Positions 53,358 through 62,923 are shown, counted from the first letter of the stretch. The stretch: 64,000 bases of DNA from Chloroflexota bacterium (GCA_026710825.1 JAPOQH010000030.1:1-64000); one strand, 5' to 3'. Notes: generated from the letters alone by a model not told the origin. Numbers and translations are program-made.

Positions 53358-53897
53358 ATGAGTGCTATGCCCGTTAACTTGGCCGATTACATTCGGAACG
53401 TGCCTGACTTCCCTATCCATGGCGTCCAGTTCAAAGACATCACATCCTTGTTGCTGGCTCCTGATGCGTTCGCGGCGACCATCGAGCGGATGGTTGAACA
53501 GGCGGCTGAACGTAACGTGGACTGTTTGGCCGCCATTGATTCCAGAGGGTTCCTGTTCGCTGCCCCTATGGCGGACCACATGGGGCTACCTCTGGTGTTG
53601 GTCAGAAAGGCGGGCAAGTTGCCCGGCGAAACCCTCAACTACGAATACACCTTGGAATACGGTACCAACACCCTGGAGATACACGCGGGAGATATCAAGC
53701 CGGGCCAACGTGTTCTCATCGTCGACGACCTGTTGGCCACGGGCGGGAGTATCGAGGCCGCCGCGAATCTCGTGAAAAATGCCGGTGGCGTCCCGGCCGG
53801 CGTCGGAGTCGTGATCGAACTCATCGGCCTGAATGGCCGTGAGAACCTATCCGGCTACGATCTGTTCTCGTTGGTAACTTTCGAAGTTGATGAATGA
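53358..53897 (+). CDS. apt: Adenine phosphoribosyltransferase
   Basis: 179 residues. Salvages adenine to AMP with PRPP. RNVPDFPIHGVQFKDIT, AAIDSRGFLFAAPMAD, LVRKAGKLPGETLNYEYTLEYG and the PRPP loop VLIVDDLLATGGS are present. ATG 53358 (or 53367) is chosen because the promoter lies just upstream. Normal length. Confidence 0.95.
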   Translation: MSAMPVNLADYIRNVPDFPIHGVQFKDITSLLLAPDAFAATIERMVEQAAERNVDCLAAIDSRGFLFAAPMADHMGLPLVLVRKAGKLPGETLNYEYTLEYGTNTLEIHAGDIKPGQRVLIVDDLLATGGSIEAAANLVKNAGGVPAGVGVVIELIGLNGRENLSGYDLFSLVTFEVDE

Positions 53898-53954
53898 TAA
53901 AAGCCGGTGTTCCGGCGTCTACTGTCAGCGAGCGTAATCAGGAGGAATTCTGGA

Positions 53955-54827
53955 ATGGCAGACAAAGCAACTATCGGCAACGTTGAAGTGACCGCAGTCA
54001 TCGACATGGTTCCGCCGCCGCGCGAACCGTCCGCGATGTTCCCCGACGTCCCCGCGGACGCCTGGGCCAACTATCAGGACACCCTTGAAGACGGCCAGCT
54101 CCAGCTCTACTACGGCGTGTTCCTGCTCAAGTCCGAGGAGCACGTCATCCTGGTGGACACCGGTATGGGCCCCGGTCCTCACCCCGACCGTGGCAACGTC
54201 ACTGGCAACCTCTACGAGGAACTTCGCCCACACCTCGAGTCCAACGTGGGCGTCAACAACACCAACGTCGGACCCAGCGACTCCGTCAACTACATCATTC
54301 ACACCCACCTGCACGGCGACCACGTTGGCTGGAATCTCCGCTACTCCGGTGGCATGCCTGCCCCCAACTTCCGCCGCGCCCGCTACGTCATGTCCCGGCC
54401 CGACTACGACTACTTCACCTCTGACGAGGGCCGACAGATGTACCCCTACATCGACCGCCAGGTCATGCCCCTGCGCCGCCTGCGCCTCCAGCAGATCCTG
54501 GAAGAGCCCGAACACACCATCAGCGATGAGATCTCGATCGCTCCGGCGCCCGGTCATACCCCGGGCCATCAGATCGTACTCATCAACTCCAACGGACAGC
54601 GCGGCATCGTCATGGGCGACGTGCTCCACACCATCGCCCAGATTTCCGAGCCCGACTGGTGCGCCGGCGTCGACACCGACAAGGCCCAGTCCGCTGCTTC
54701 CCGGGCCAAGTGGCTCGATGCCGCCGAAGAAGGTGACTGGACCATCTGTGCCGGACATTTCCCGCCGGGCAAGCAGATCGGCAAGATTGCCCGCGTGGAC
54801 GGCAAACGCGTTTGGCAATCACTCTAA
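53955..54827 (+). CDS. MBL-fold metallohydrolase
   Basis: 290 residues of the metallo-beta-lactamase fold. The dinuclear zinc site is seen as THLHGDHVGW, with further ligands in APAPGHTPGHQ and MGDVLHT. VILVDTGMGPGPHPDRGNV precedes it. It resembles quorum-lactonase or general hydrolase subfamilies; the substrate is not assignable. GGAGG at 53941-53945 fixes the start at 53955. No signal peptide. It lies 57 bases after apt. Confidence 0.9.
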   Translation: MADKATIGNVEVTAVIDMVPPPREPSAMFPDVPADAWANYQDTLEDGQLQLYYGVFLLKSEEHVILVDTGMGPGPHPDRGNVTGNLYEELRPHLESNVGVNNTNVGPSDSVNYIIHTHLHGDHVGWNLRYSGGMPAPNFRRARYVMSRPDYDYFTSDEGRQMYPYIDRQVMPLRRLRLQQILEEPEHTISDEISIAPAPGHTPGHQIVLINSNGQRGIVMGDVLHTIAQISEPDWCAGVDTDKAQSAASRAKWLDAAEEGDWTICAGHFPPGKQIGKIARVDGKRVWQSL

Positions 54828-54848
54828 ACATCAGCAAGTTTCCAACGC

Positions 54849-54873
54849 AGGGGCGGGTTTCAAATCCGCCCCT
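54849..54873. repeat. Intergenic palindrome (dispersed family, copy 5)
   Basis: AGGGGCGG (54849-54856) and CCGCCCCT (54866-54873) with the interior GTTTCAAAT able to extend the stem. Same arm type as copies 1-4; copies 1 and 5 also share the GGGTTTCAA interior. Confidence 0.7.
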
Positions 54874-54897
54874 CAACACTGTTCCCCGAGATCACCT

Positions 54898-55620
54898 ATG
54901 ACCCGACTCCGCAACTTGCTCGAACGTATTGATCAGGGCGGCGCTCCGTCGTTGGGTTTCGGCGCGGCACAGGCCAATCGGCTGCCGGCCATGGCTCTGA
55001 TAGCCCGCTGCTCGGGCGACTTGGATGCCGGGTTGGCCGCCGCATCCGGTGCCGCCGACGCTGTGGTCATCGCCGCTCCCGGCGGTTCGCCCGACGGTCT
55101 GCCCGATCTCGGAGATCTGATGTGGGGTGTCGGAGGCATTCCCCTGACTCCGGAATCCGTCGTGCTCTGGCGGGGCGCCGGCGCAGATTTCATGGTATCC
55201 CCACCTGCCGGCGCGCTCGTGGATGCCGTCAACCTCGCCCAGCCCGGTTTGACCCACGGCATGCGCATCCCTGATGACCCGGACGACGCGATGTGGCGCA
55301 CCTTGGCGTCTGCACCTCTCGATTTTCTCGTGCGCGACAAGTCCGCCATGACCGGACCCTGGACCCTGGACGACCTCGGCCAGGTGTCCGATGCCTCCGG
55401 CCGCACCGACAACTACCTGTTTGTCCGTGTCGGCGTTCGGCCCTCCGTCAACGAACTGGTCGCATTGCACCAGGCCGGCGCGGTCGCAATAGTGGCCGAA
55501 GCCAGCCAACTCGGCGCCGAAGGCATGGCCGCCCTCAAATCCGACCTCATGTCCCTGCCCCGCGTACAGCCTACGGGACGCCGCCGCGTCCGACCCACCT
55601 TGGACCACCAGCCCGCGTGA
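54898..55620 (+). CDS. Unknown 240-residue protein coupled to the site-2 protease gene
   Basis: Starts ATG 54898. Patterns such as LPAMALIARCSGDLDAGLAAASGAADAVVIAAP, ADFMVSPPAGALVDAVN and HQAGAVAIVAEASQLGAEGMAALKSDL suggest an alpha/beta (TIM-barrel-like) soluble protein, with no catalytic motif I recognise. The stop overlaps the start of the M50 protease gene as GTGA, so the two are translationally coupled. The frame is open far upstream (to 54085) only because it shadows the MBL gene. Confidence 0.7.
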   Translation: MTRLRNLLERIDQGGAPSLGFGAAQANRLPAMALIARCSGDLDAGLAAASGAADAVVIAAPGGSPDGLPDLGDLMWGVGGIPLTPESVVLWRGAGADFMVSPPAGALVDAVNLAQPGLTHGMRIPDDPDDAMWRTLASAPLDFLVRDKSAMTGPWTLDDLGQVSDASGRTDNYLFVRVGVRPSVNELVALHQAGAVAIVAEASQLGAEGMAALKSDLMSLPRVQPTGRRRVRPTLDHQPA

Positions 55621-56315
55621 TCCTCCAGAGCCTCGACCTGCTCCGGGACAATCCCGTCTCGTTCCTTCTCGTCATCGGAATCGGGTTGGCCGGCCTCATC
55701 GTCGGATTCACGGTCCACGAGTTCAGCCACGCTTTCACCGCCCACATGCAGGGCGACGATACCGCCCGGCGCATGGGCCGCCTTACCTTCAATCCGCTGA
55801 AACACATCGACCTGCTCGGCTTCCTCCTGCTGCTGGTTGTTGGCTTCGGCTGGGCCAAGCCCGTGCAGGTGGATCCATACAACCTGCGCGGCGGTCGGCT
55901 CGGTATGTCCTTGGTCGCCTTCGCCGGCCCCCTCTCCAACTTCATCCTGGCTTTCGCCCTCGGGCTCGTCTTCAGGTTCGACCTCGTGCCCGTTGTTCTT
56001 GACACCCGGGGAATCTCCGGAGTCGAGGAAATCCTGGGGTTCGCCGCCTTCCTCGCCATCTTCTTCAACATCATCCTGGGCATCTTCAACCTGATCCCCT
56101 TGCCGCCCCTTGATGGCAGCAAGGTGCTCGGCGGCCTGTTGCCCCGCGCCCTCTACGAGCCATACCTCCGCTTCGAACGCTACGGCTGGATACCCCTGAT
56201 CGCTCTCGTCGGCGTCAACCTATTCCTCAGCTACGCGTTCGACTACAGTTTCCTCGGGCAAATACTCCTGCCGCCGGCCCTCTTCGTCTTCCGCCTCGCC
56301 ACCGGCGTCGGCTGA
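55617..56315 (+). CDS. Site-2 protease family (M50) membrane metalloprotease
   Basis: 232 residues, five to six helices. Zinc motif HEFSHAF (HExxH) in the first helix region, and NLIPLPPLDGSKVLGG, the NPxPxxDG-like third ligand. Short SpoIVFB/rhomboid-like M50B relatives of this size are common and cleave membrane proteins. GTG start at 55617 overlaps the previous stop by four bases. The substrate is unknown; the coupled upstream protein is a candidate partner. Confidence 0.9.
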   Translation: MILQSLDLLRDNPVSFLLVIGIGLAGLIVGFTVHEFSHAFTAHMQGDDTARRMGRLTFNPLKHIDLLGFLLLLVVGFGWAKPVQVDPYNLRGGRLGMSLVAFAGPLSNFILAFALGLVFRFDLVPVVLDTRGISGVEEILGFAAFLAIFFNIILGIFNLIPLPPLDGSKVLGGLLPRALYEPYLRFERYGWIPLIALVGVNLFLSYAFDYSFLGQILLPPALFVFRLATGVG

Positions 56316-56330
56316 TCGTCCCAATAATTT

Positions 56331-56355
56331 GCCCTCTCCCTTCAAGGGAGAGGGC
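56331..56355. repeat. Intergenic palindrome of a second type
   Basis: GCCCTCTCCCT (56331-56341), TCA loop, AGGGAGAGGGC (56345-56355), an 11-base perfect stem between the convergent M50 and PPOX-fold genes. No T-run follows, so a REP-like element is more likely than a terminator. Confidence 0.6.
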
Positions 56356-56413
56356 GTTGGTACCAGTGCAAATCCGTGGGCTGGCGCCGCAGCAGCGCCC
56401 GCCGCCGGGAGAC

Positions 56414-57004
56414 CTACGGGCGCAGCGGAATTGGACGGTTCTCCTGATTCTCCGCGATTTGGTCGGTGTCCCATAGCTTGGCGAAGTTGTACGCACGGGG
56501 GCAGTGACCGTAGGACTCCTCGACGTTGATGATGATGCCCTGCAGGTGCTTGGCATTGTCGTCGGTCCAGTACAGCGAAAGCTCCACCTTCTGGCGTTCC
56601 AGCTCCTCCTTGTCCACGATTGAAACGGACCCATTCACCCGCACCGTATCATTCACACCGGGGATCATGAAAAGCAGGCCCACATGCGGGTTAGAGTCCA
56701 TATTCTGGTAGGACTGGAAGAGGCGATTGCCGGCCACGTCCGGCAGCAGCAGCCTGGTGCCGTCGATCACCTTGACGAACCCAGGCTTCCCGCCCTTGGG
56801 CGATGCATCGCAGTTCCCGTCCGGATCGGACGACGCCATCACCACGAAAGGTGACGCTTCGATGAACTTCTGCACGAACTCGGACATCTCGCCCTTCACT
56901 TTATTTTTCGCGCGCGCGCTCATCTCCCCGAACTGCTCGTTGAACCGGCTCGCTTCCTGCTCAATGGTACAAAGGTCGTCAGCGACTGGAGTGGTGGTGG
57001 TCAT
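56414..57004 (-). CDS. Pyridoxamine 5'-phosphate oxidase-fold protein
   Basis: 196 residues, FMN/F420-binding split-barrel type. SPFVVMASSDPDGNCDASPKGGKPGFVKV, LLLPDVAGNRLFQSYQNMDSNPHVGLLFMIPG and RVNGSVSIV mark the fold, as in MSMEG_1061-like proteins. It may reduce or sequester a flavin or F420 substrate. GGGAGG precedes the ATG at 57004; the longer frame is not needed. It lies downstream of a 309-base gene-free spacer. Confidence 0.85.
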   Translation of the reverse strand: MTTTTPVADDLCTIEQEASRFNEQFGEMSARAKNKVKGEMSEFVQKFIEASPFVVMASSDPDGNCDASPKGGKPGFVKVIDGTRLLLPDVAGNRLFQSYQNMDSNPHVGLLFMIPGVNDTVRVNGSVSIVDKEELERQKVELSLYWTDDNAKHLQGIIINVEESYGHCPRAYNFAKLWDTDQIAENQENRPIPLRP

Positions 57005-57313
57005 CTCGCATACCCTCCCGGCATTTTTGTTTATCCAACGATGCCGCACAGAATAACCGATTTGCCCGGCACGCGCCACCGTCCTAATTCACTACGAGAA
57101 TCTGACAGTGATGCGATGATTCCGCTCATCCCGGGATTGGGTTCGCGTAGTCCGCAAGAGCGGGTTCCGTTATTGGCGGCAGGCTCATCCGTAGCCCGTT
57201 TACATGAGTCTTGGCAAAGCGGCCGCCGGCCGAGAGGAATCGAAAAGAACCACAAACCAAAATCCCCCTTCGCGTTAGAAGGGGGATGCCTAGTTTTCAT
57301 ATGCCTGCCGTGG
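57005..57313. other. Gene-free spacer
   Basis: Between the PPOX-fold gene and the ATPase gene on the same strand. It contains the terminator-like palindrome at 57252-57287 and nothing else I can support; frames over it are short and unbacked. Confidence 0.5.
57252..57287 (-). terminator. Terminator of the peptide transporter operon (palindrome of a third type)
   Basis: ATCCCCCTTC (57262-57271) and GAAGGGGGAT (57278-57287), six-base loop; on the minus strand TTTTGGTTT follows, after the last ATPase gene. The sequence resembles a palindrome common in unrelated genomes, so it may be a mobile element exploited as a terminator. Confidence 0.65.
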
Positions 57314-58327
57314 TCAGTCGTAAAGATGGCAAGCCGTAGCGTGTCCGGGCTGATATTCGCGTAACACGGGGATGTCCGTAGCACAACGCTCCATCACGAA
57401 TGGGCAGCGTGGGTGGAATGCGCAACCTCCCGGTGGGTCCAACGGTGATGGGACCTCGCCGGTTAGCACGATTTCTTCCCGTTGTTGCCGGGGATGTGCT
57501 GGCAGGGATGCTGAAATCAGCGCTTTCGTATACGGGTGCTGCGGGTCCGTAAACAACTCTATCGGCGGCGACTCCTCTACGATCTTGCCCAGGTACATGA
57601 CGCCCACCATGTGGCTCATGTACCTGACGGTCGCCAAGTTGTGTGCGATGAGCAGGTAGCTCAGTTCGTATGTCGCCTGCAATTCTTTCAGCAGGTTCAA
57701 TATCTGGGCCCGAATCGATACATCCAAAGCTGATACGGGCTCGTCCAGCACGATCAGTTTGGGTCTCGTTGACAATGCCCGCGCAATGGCGATGCGTTGC
57801 CGCTGTCCGCCGCTGAATTCATGCGGATATCGTTCAGCGTGAAAGGGGTGCAGGCCGACAACTTGCAACAATTCTTGCACCTGGCCCCGTACGGCGTCCC
57901 GGCTCAACCGCTGATGGGTGACCAACGGTTCCGAGATGATCTGATCCACGCGCATCCGGGGATTCAGGGAACTCCAAGGATCTTGAAACACCGCCTGCAC
58001 GGAGGCGCGGAAATTGCGCCGCTCCGCTCCACTGAACTGGTTCATCGGACGGCTGTCGAAATAAATGTCGCCGTCAGTGGGTTTGTCGGCCATCAAAAGC
58101 ATGCGGCTGGTAGTCGTTTTGCCGCACCCGGATTCGCCCACCAGACTGTAGGTTTGGCCTGGCATGATGTTGATCGAGATGCCATCTACCGCTTTGACGG
58201 TTCCAGTGTGCTTGCGCAGCAGGTTTCCGCGGTACACCGGAAAGTGCCGCCGGATACCTTCCAGCCTGACCAGGGCTTGATCTCCCGTCGAAGCCTCAAT
58301 TGAGTTGGGCGTGGCAACTGCGGCCAT
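57314..58327 (-). CDS. Peptide/nickel-type ABC ATPase, DppF-like
   Basis: 337 residues. Walker A GESGCGKTTTS, signature FSGGQRQRIAIARAL, Walker B LIVLDEPVSALD, and the oligopeptide-specific C-terminal region GCAFHPRCPFVMERC with conserved cysteines. The frame is open to 58477 but GGAGG before the ATG at 58327 and the family start point select it. The gene begins one base after the preceding ATPase stop. May also energise modules A and B, which lack ATPases; that is inference. Confidence 0.94.
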   Translation of the reverse strand: MAAVATPNSIEASTGDQALVRLEGIRRHFPVYRGNLLRKHTGTVKAVDGISINIMPGQTYSLVGESGCGKTTTSRMLLMADKPTDGDIYFDSRPMNQFSGAERRNFRASVQAVFQDPWSSLNPRMRVDQIISEPLVTHQRLSRDAVRGQVQELLQVVGLHPFHAERYPHEFSGGQRQRIAIARALSTRPKLIVLDEPVSALDVSIRAQILNLLKELQATYELSYLLIAHNLATVRYMSHMVGVMYLGKIVEESPPIELFTDPQHPYTKALISASLPAHPRQQREEIVLTGEVPSPLDPPGGCAFHPRCPFVMERCATDIPVLREYQPGHATACHLYD

Positions 58328-58328
58328 G

Positions 58329-59294
58329 TTACTCCGACCTCCAGCAACGGGAAGTGTGGCGGTCCGCCACCGTGAATTCGTCAGGATAATCTCGGCATTT
58401 GTCCCAAGCGTAAGGACAGCGAGGAGCGAACGAACATCCCTCCGGGAGGGCGTCCAACGAAGGAGGTTGTCCTTCAATGGAGGGGAGCATGTCCACGTCG
58501 GTGTCGAGGTCAGGAACCGACTGCAGCAATGCCTCGGTGTACGGGTGGGCCGGATAGTCGAACATGTCCTCGACGTCCGATTGTTCCACGATTCGGCCGG
58601 CGTACATCACCGCCACCCGGTCGCACATCCGAGCCACGATCCCGAAATCGTGCGTGATGAATATAATGGCTGCTCCGGTCTGTTCCTGGATGTCTTTCAG
58701 AAGTCTCAGGTACTGAAGCTGAATCGTCGCATCCAGGGATGTGGTGGGTTCGTCGGCTATGAGCAGGTTTGGCGCTCGGGAGATCGAGATAGCGCCCACT
58801 ACGCGCTGTCTCATACCGCCGCTCATCTGGTGCGGAAAGTTCGTCAGCCTTTCTTCGGCGGCGGGTATCCTCACGTTGGCCAGCAGGTCTACGGCACGTT
58901 GGCGCAGGGATCGCTTCGGTTCGTCGTACTCGAGTCGCAGCGTTTCGACCAGTTGGTCTCCTACTGTGAAGACAGGGTTGAGAGAGGTCAGGGGATCCTG
59001 CATTACCATGCAGATGCCAGACCCGCGAATATCCCGCATCTCGCCCCTGCTTTTTTCCAGCAGGTTCTCGCCCAGGTAGTTGATAGATCCGCCAACTATT
59101 CGGCCCGGGTGCGGGACCATGCCCAAAATGGACCAGGCGGTCATGCTTTTGCCTGAACCCGATTCGCCGACGATTCCCAGCGTTTCGCCACGCCGCAATT
59201 CAAAACTGATCCCGTCCACTGCCTTGACGACGCCGGTACGGGTAAAAAAGTGGGTTTGCAGGTCTTCAACCTGCAGAATCAGATCGTTAGTCAT
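58329..59294 (-). CDS. Peptide/nickel-type ABC ATPase, DppD-like
   Basis: 321 residues. Walker A GESGSGKSMTA, signature MSGGMRQRVVGAISI, Walker B LLIADEPTTSLDATIQ, and the C-terminal GCSFAPRCPYAWDKC. AGGGG precedes the ATG. Between the DppC-like permease (80 bases upstream) and the DppF-like ATPase; together they form the energising pair. Confidence 0.95.
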   Translation of the reverse strand: MTNDLILQVEDLQTHFFTRTGVVKAVDGISFELRRGETLGIVGESGSGKSMTAWSILGMVPHPGRIVGGSINYLGENLLEKSRGEMRDIRGSGICMVMQDPLTSLNPVFTVGDQLVETLRLEYDEPKRSLRQRAVDLLANVRIPAAEERLTNFPHQMSGGMRQRVVGAISISRAPNLLIADEPTTSLDATIQLQYLRLLKDIQEQTGAAIIFITHDFGIVARMCDRVAVMYAGRIVEQSDVEDMFDYPAHPYTEALLQSVPDLDTDVDMLPSIEGQPPSLDALPEGCSFAPRCPYAWDKCRDYPDEFTVADRHTSRCWRSE

Positions 59295-59374
59295 TTAGCC
59301 CCTGATGGGCGGCGTCATCTCGGGTGCCGACGTGCTGTCCCCACAGCCCGGCCCGCCGATGCGAGAGATGGCGG

Positions 59375-60256
59375 TTAGCCGGCCCTTCGCAACTTGGGAT
59401 CCAGGAAATCGCGGAGCCAGTCCCCAAAGAAGTTGAACGCCAGCACGACGACCGTGATCGCGACTCCGGGGAACAGGGATAGCCACCAGACATCCAGAAT
59501 GACCTCTTGCCCTTCGGCCACCATTATACCCCAAGCAGGAGCGCCCGGAGATAAGCCCAGCCCCAAAAAGCTGAGCGCGGCTTCCAACAGGATTATCTGC
59601 CCCACCATCAGACTCGTGATGACCATCAGCGTGTTCGCCACGTTGGGAAATATGTGGCGCCAAAGTATGATTGGCGATTTCACTCCCGTGATCCTGGCCA
59701 ATGTCACGAAATCGTACCCTTTGACCGTCAGCACGTCGCCACGAATCATCCTGGCGAAACGCGCCCACACCGTGAGCAACACCGCCAGGATAATAGCCAA
59801 CGGGCCGGGATCCATGATGACCACCACCACCAGAGCCAGCAAAATGGTTGGGAACCCCAGTGCAGCATCAGTGATGCGCATCAGCACGGCATCTGCCCAG
59901 CCCCCCCAATATCCTGACACCAAACCCACTACGGTGCCGATGATTGCTCCCAGCGCCAGCGCAGTGACGCTGATTTGCACAGTCGTGCGCGCCCCGTAGA
60001 TAAGGCGGCTCATCATATCCCTGCCCAGTACATCGGTGCCCAGTGGATGTTCACTGGATTCAAATGGGGCCAGTTTGCTGTTTATGACGTTCAGGCTGGT
60101 GGGTTCATGCGGCGCGAGCCAGGGGGCGAACGCCGCACACACCAACAGGACCAAGAGGACCACGATGGGGATCCAGGGCAGCTTTTTCTCAGCCAGTCGT
60201 TGCCGCCAGCTTTGCTGAGGTTGAGCGGTGGTCAGCACCAAGTCGGGGGTTGCCAT
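59375..60256 (-). CDS. Peptide/nickel-type ABC permease, DppC-like (complete system)
   Basis: 293 residues, six helices. MATPDLVLTTAQPQQSWRQRLAEKKLPWIPI opens the protein; docking loop ARITGVKSPIILWRHIFPNV; end WGIMVAEGQEVILDVWWLSLFPGVAITVVVLAFNFFGDW. AGGAG precedes the ATG. Closely related to the partial permease at the right edge, both distinct from modules A and B. Confidence 0.94.
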   Translation of the reverse strand: MATPDLVLTTAQPQQSWRQRLAEKKLPWIPIVVLLVLLVCAAFAPWLAPHEPTSLNVINSKLAPFESSEHPLGTDVLGRDMMSRLIYGARTTVQISVTALALGAIIGTVVGLVSGYWGGWADAVLMRITDAALGFPTILLALVVVVIMDPGPLAIILAVLLTVWARFARMIRGDVLTVKGYDFVTLARITGVKSPIILWRHIFPNVANTLMVITSLMVGQIILLEAALSFLGLGLSPGAPAWGIMVAEGQEVILDVWWLSLFPGVAITVVVLAFNFFGDWLRDFLDPKLRRAG

Positions 60257-60277
60257 TACGCGCGCTCCTGCGAACCG

Positions 60278-61195
60278 CTAGTGCCGGATCCTCGGATCGG
60301 CGTACACGTACAGGATGTCGACGATCAGGGCCGTCAGAATATAGAAGAACGCCGACGCCATCACCGCTGCCTGCACTACCGGGAAATTACGCTGCAATAC
60401 GCCGTCAAGCATCAAGCGGCCCAGGCCCGGCCACGCGAATACCTGCTCGACCACGATGGCCCCGTTGAGCAGCCCGGCGAGGCTGATTCCACTGAACGTC
60501 AATATCGGAATCAGGGCGTTGCGCAATGCATGCTTCCAAACTACCATCCCGTCTTTCAAGCCTTTGATGCGGGCGAAGCGCACGTAGTCGCTGTCGAGCA
60601 CTTCCAGCATGCTTGATCGGCCAAGTCGCGTAATGCCGGCCATGATTGACCATGCCAGAACGAACGAGGGCAGGATGAAGTTCTCGGGTCCCTCGCGCCC
60701 GTAAGTGGGCAAGACTTTGAGAATCGCGCCAAACAAAAGGATGAGCATTATCGCCACCCAGAATTGAGGCGCAGCCATCCCCAGGACGGCAAATAACTTG
60801 GCGCCCTTGTCCAAAAATGAGTCGCGTTTCACCGCGGACAGTATGCCCAACGGAACTCCGATAACTATCGCCAGAACCATGCCGGCCAGCGCCAACTGCA
60901 ACGTGGCCGGCAGCCTTTCCAGCAGCAGGTCGCGCGTTGGGCGTCGGTCGCGAATTGACAGTCCGAAATCTCCCCTTACGGCTCCGCTCAGGAAGATCAG
61001 ATATTGGGTGGAAAGGGGTTTGTCCAAGCCAAGCTGCTTTTTCACCCGTTCGTAATCGGCTTTGCTGGACGCTTCCGGCGGAAGCAGCACCAACGCGGGG
61101 TCGCCGGTTAACCGGGTCGCCAGGAACACCAACAAACTGATAACCAACAGTGTGAAGATGCCCTGAATGACCCGTATTCCAATGAATTGCCACAT
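60278..61195 (-). CDS. Peptide/nickel-type ABC permease, DppB-like (complete system)
   Basis: 305 residues, six helices. MWQFIGIRVIQGIFTLLVISLLVF, LTGDPALVLLPPEASS, and the docking loop ARIKGLKDGMVVWKHALRNALIPI. It begins 18 bases after the binding-protein stop and ends 21 bases before the DppC-like gene. Part of the five-gene system 57314-62923. Confidence 0.94.
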   Translation of the reverse strand: MWQFIGIRVIQGIFTLLVISLLVFLATRLTGDPALVLLPPEASSKADYERVKKQLGLDKPLSTQYLIFLSGAVRGDFGLSIRDRRPTRDLLLERLPATLQLALAGMVLAIVIGVPLGILSAVKRDSFLDKGAKLFAVLGMAAPQFWVAIMLILLFGAILKVLPTYGREGPENFILPSFVLAWSIMAGITRLGRSSMLEVLDSDYVRFARIKGLKDGMVVWKHALRNALIPILTFSGISLAGLLNGAIVVEQVFAWPGLGRLMLDGVLQRNFPVVQAAVMASAFFYILTALIVDILYVYADPRIRH

Positions 61196-61213
61196 GGATG
61201 GTTCACAAGGACC

Positions 61214-62923
61214 CTAATTCAGTTTCATGGTCCAGATGGCGGTTTGATATGCCACAACCGGCCACGGGTCCCAGGAAGCGATGCGCGGGCCGACACCCCA
61301 CGGAAGGTTCACGTAACCGGTACCGAACTCGTAGTGTTCTTCTCGCAGTATTTTGTAAGCCTTGTTGAACGCGTCCTGGCGCAGTGTCGGGTCAACTACG
61401 GACAGCGCTTCCTTGGCGACGGCGATAAGATCATCCCGTCGTCCGCCCAAGTGTCCCCCTCCTTCGGGGTCGCCGTAAATGGCGTTGGTGATGCTTCCGC
61501 CGTCCCACCGGGTTTCGTTCGCGCGGATGATCACCTTGCCGTCCAGTTGCCGGTCGAACCACCGCTCGCGCACGGTTGCCGCTTCGCCCACTATCACGTC
61601 GACGTCGATGCCAAGGTTCTTCCGCCACATGTCTGCGATCAGCTGGGCTTGTTCCGGAAGGAACGGCACGTCACCAGCTTTCCAGGTGTGAACTTCCAAA
61701 GTCCCAAAACCTTCACCATTCGGGTATCCGGCATCGACCATCAGTTGTTGGGCCTTTTCGGGGTCATATGGGAAGGGGTCCAGATCTTCACTGTAACCCA
61801 GGGCGTTGGGAGTGGCCCAGTTCCATCCGCGGGATACTGCGGCCTCTGGTCCATACAACGAGTTGATTATCAGGTCCTTGTCGATGGCATAGTCCAGCGC
61901 TTGACGGACTTCCTTCTTGTTGCACGGGAACTCGACCTCCCAGCAACCCGGCAACAGAATCCACATGTATGAGGATTCCTGCGCCCAGATGAACCTTGCG
62001 CCACCGTCTTCGACCTGGTCCTTGACAGACAGGTTCGCTTCGATCACGTCTGCGTCGCCAGCCCGGAGAGCCGCCACGCGAGTTGCCACTTCGGGCACCA
62101 AGCGCATATCCAGGGTTTGGAATGACGGCCCGCGTTCCGGATCGAAATAGTCTTCGTAGCGTTCAAGAAGGATCTGCTCGCTGATCACGTGATCCTCGAG
62201 ACGGAACGGACCGGCTCCGATGGGTGCGTCGTTGTACCCGCTTTGCCCAAGACTCTCGAAGTAGGTTTTGGGAAGGAGGATGCCGGCGATTCCAAAGCTC
62301 AAATCAGAAATGAAGAATGGGAAGAACGCCTTGGGGGTGGTGTGCGTGACGCGCAGGGTGTTCGGCCCGGTGGCTTCTATGCTTGCCGTCTCGGCCGCTT
62401 CCGCCTGGACGCTGGGGCTGATAGATTCCGTAACTGCCTCAGGGCCAAAGGTGAACTCCATCGTGAACATTGCGTCGTCGATGGTCAGCGGATCGCCGTT
62501 ATGGAACGTGATCCCGTCCCGCAACGTCAGATCCCAAGAAAGGCCGTCTTCTGAGACGGTCCAGTCGGTCAATACGCCCGGCACCATTTCGAGGTTTGCA
62601 TTGCCGTTGATCCAGAATGCGTGCATCTGGCGACCGTAGGTTGCGGTTTCACCGACTCCATCCCGGGGCGTGAAGAGTTCCGTGGCCCAGACCGCGTTCA
62701 TGAGCGTGACTTTGCCGCCTGTTTCCTCGGTCATGGCGGCGGCAGGCGCCTCGGTCGGCTGTGCTCCGGCCGCTGGAACCGCGGTTGCTGCGGGAGCGGC
62801 GGTGGGTTGGGCGGCGGCCGGAGCAGGATCTTCGGCAGGCCCTCCGCAGGCCACGGCGAACGACATCAAGAGCGCGGCCATCGAGACCAGTAGTAACGTC
62901 ACGCCCAATTTGCTATGCAACAT
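61214..62923 (-). CDS. Solute-binding lipoprotein, SBP_bac_5 family (complete system)
   Basis: 569 residues: lipobox VACGG near residue 27, a Pro/Ala-rich linker (about 30-65), then the solute-binding domain (GKVTLMNAVWATELFTPRDG, VPGVLTDWTVSEDGLSWDLTLRDGITFHNGDPL, ALDYAIDKDLIINSLYG). It is not a close copy of the module A/B proteins. GGAGGG precedes the ATG. First gene of the five-gene operon. Confidence 0.93.
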   Translation of the reverse strand: MLHSKLGVTLLLVSMAALLMSFAVACGGPAEDPAPAAAQPTAAPAATAVPAAGAQPTEAPAAAMTEETGGKVTLMNAVWATELFTPRDGVGETATYGRQMHAFWINGNANLEMVPGVLTDWTVSEDGLSWDLTLRDGITFHNGDPLTIDDAMFTMEFTFGPEAVTESISPSVQAEAAETASIEATGPNTLRVTHTTPKAFFPFFISDLSFGIAGILLPKTYFESLGQSGYNDAPIGAGPFRLEDHVISEQILLERYEDYFDPERGPSFQTLDMRLVPEVATRVAALRAGDADVIEANLSVKDQVEDGGARFIWAQESSYMWILLPGCWEVEFPCNKKEVRQALDYAIDKDLIINSLYGPEAAVSRGWNWATPNALGYSEDLDPFPYDPEKAQQLMVDAGYPNGEGFGTLEVHTWKAGDVPFLPEQAQLIADMWRKNLGIDVDVIVGEAATVRERWFDRQLDGKVIIRANETRWDGGSITNAIYGDPEGGGHLGGRRDDLIAVAKEALSVVDPTLRQDAFNKAYKILREEHYEFGTGYVNLPWGVGPRIASWDPWPVVAYQTAIWTMKLN

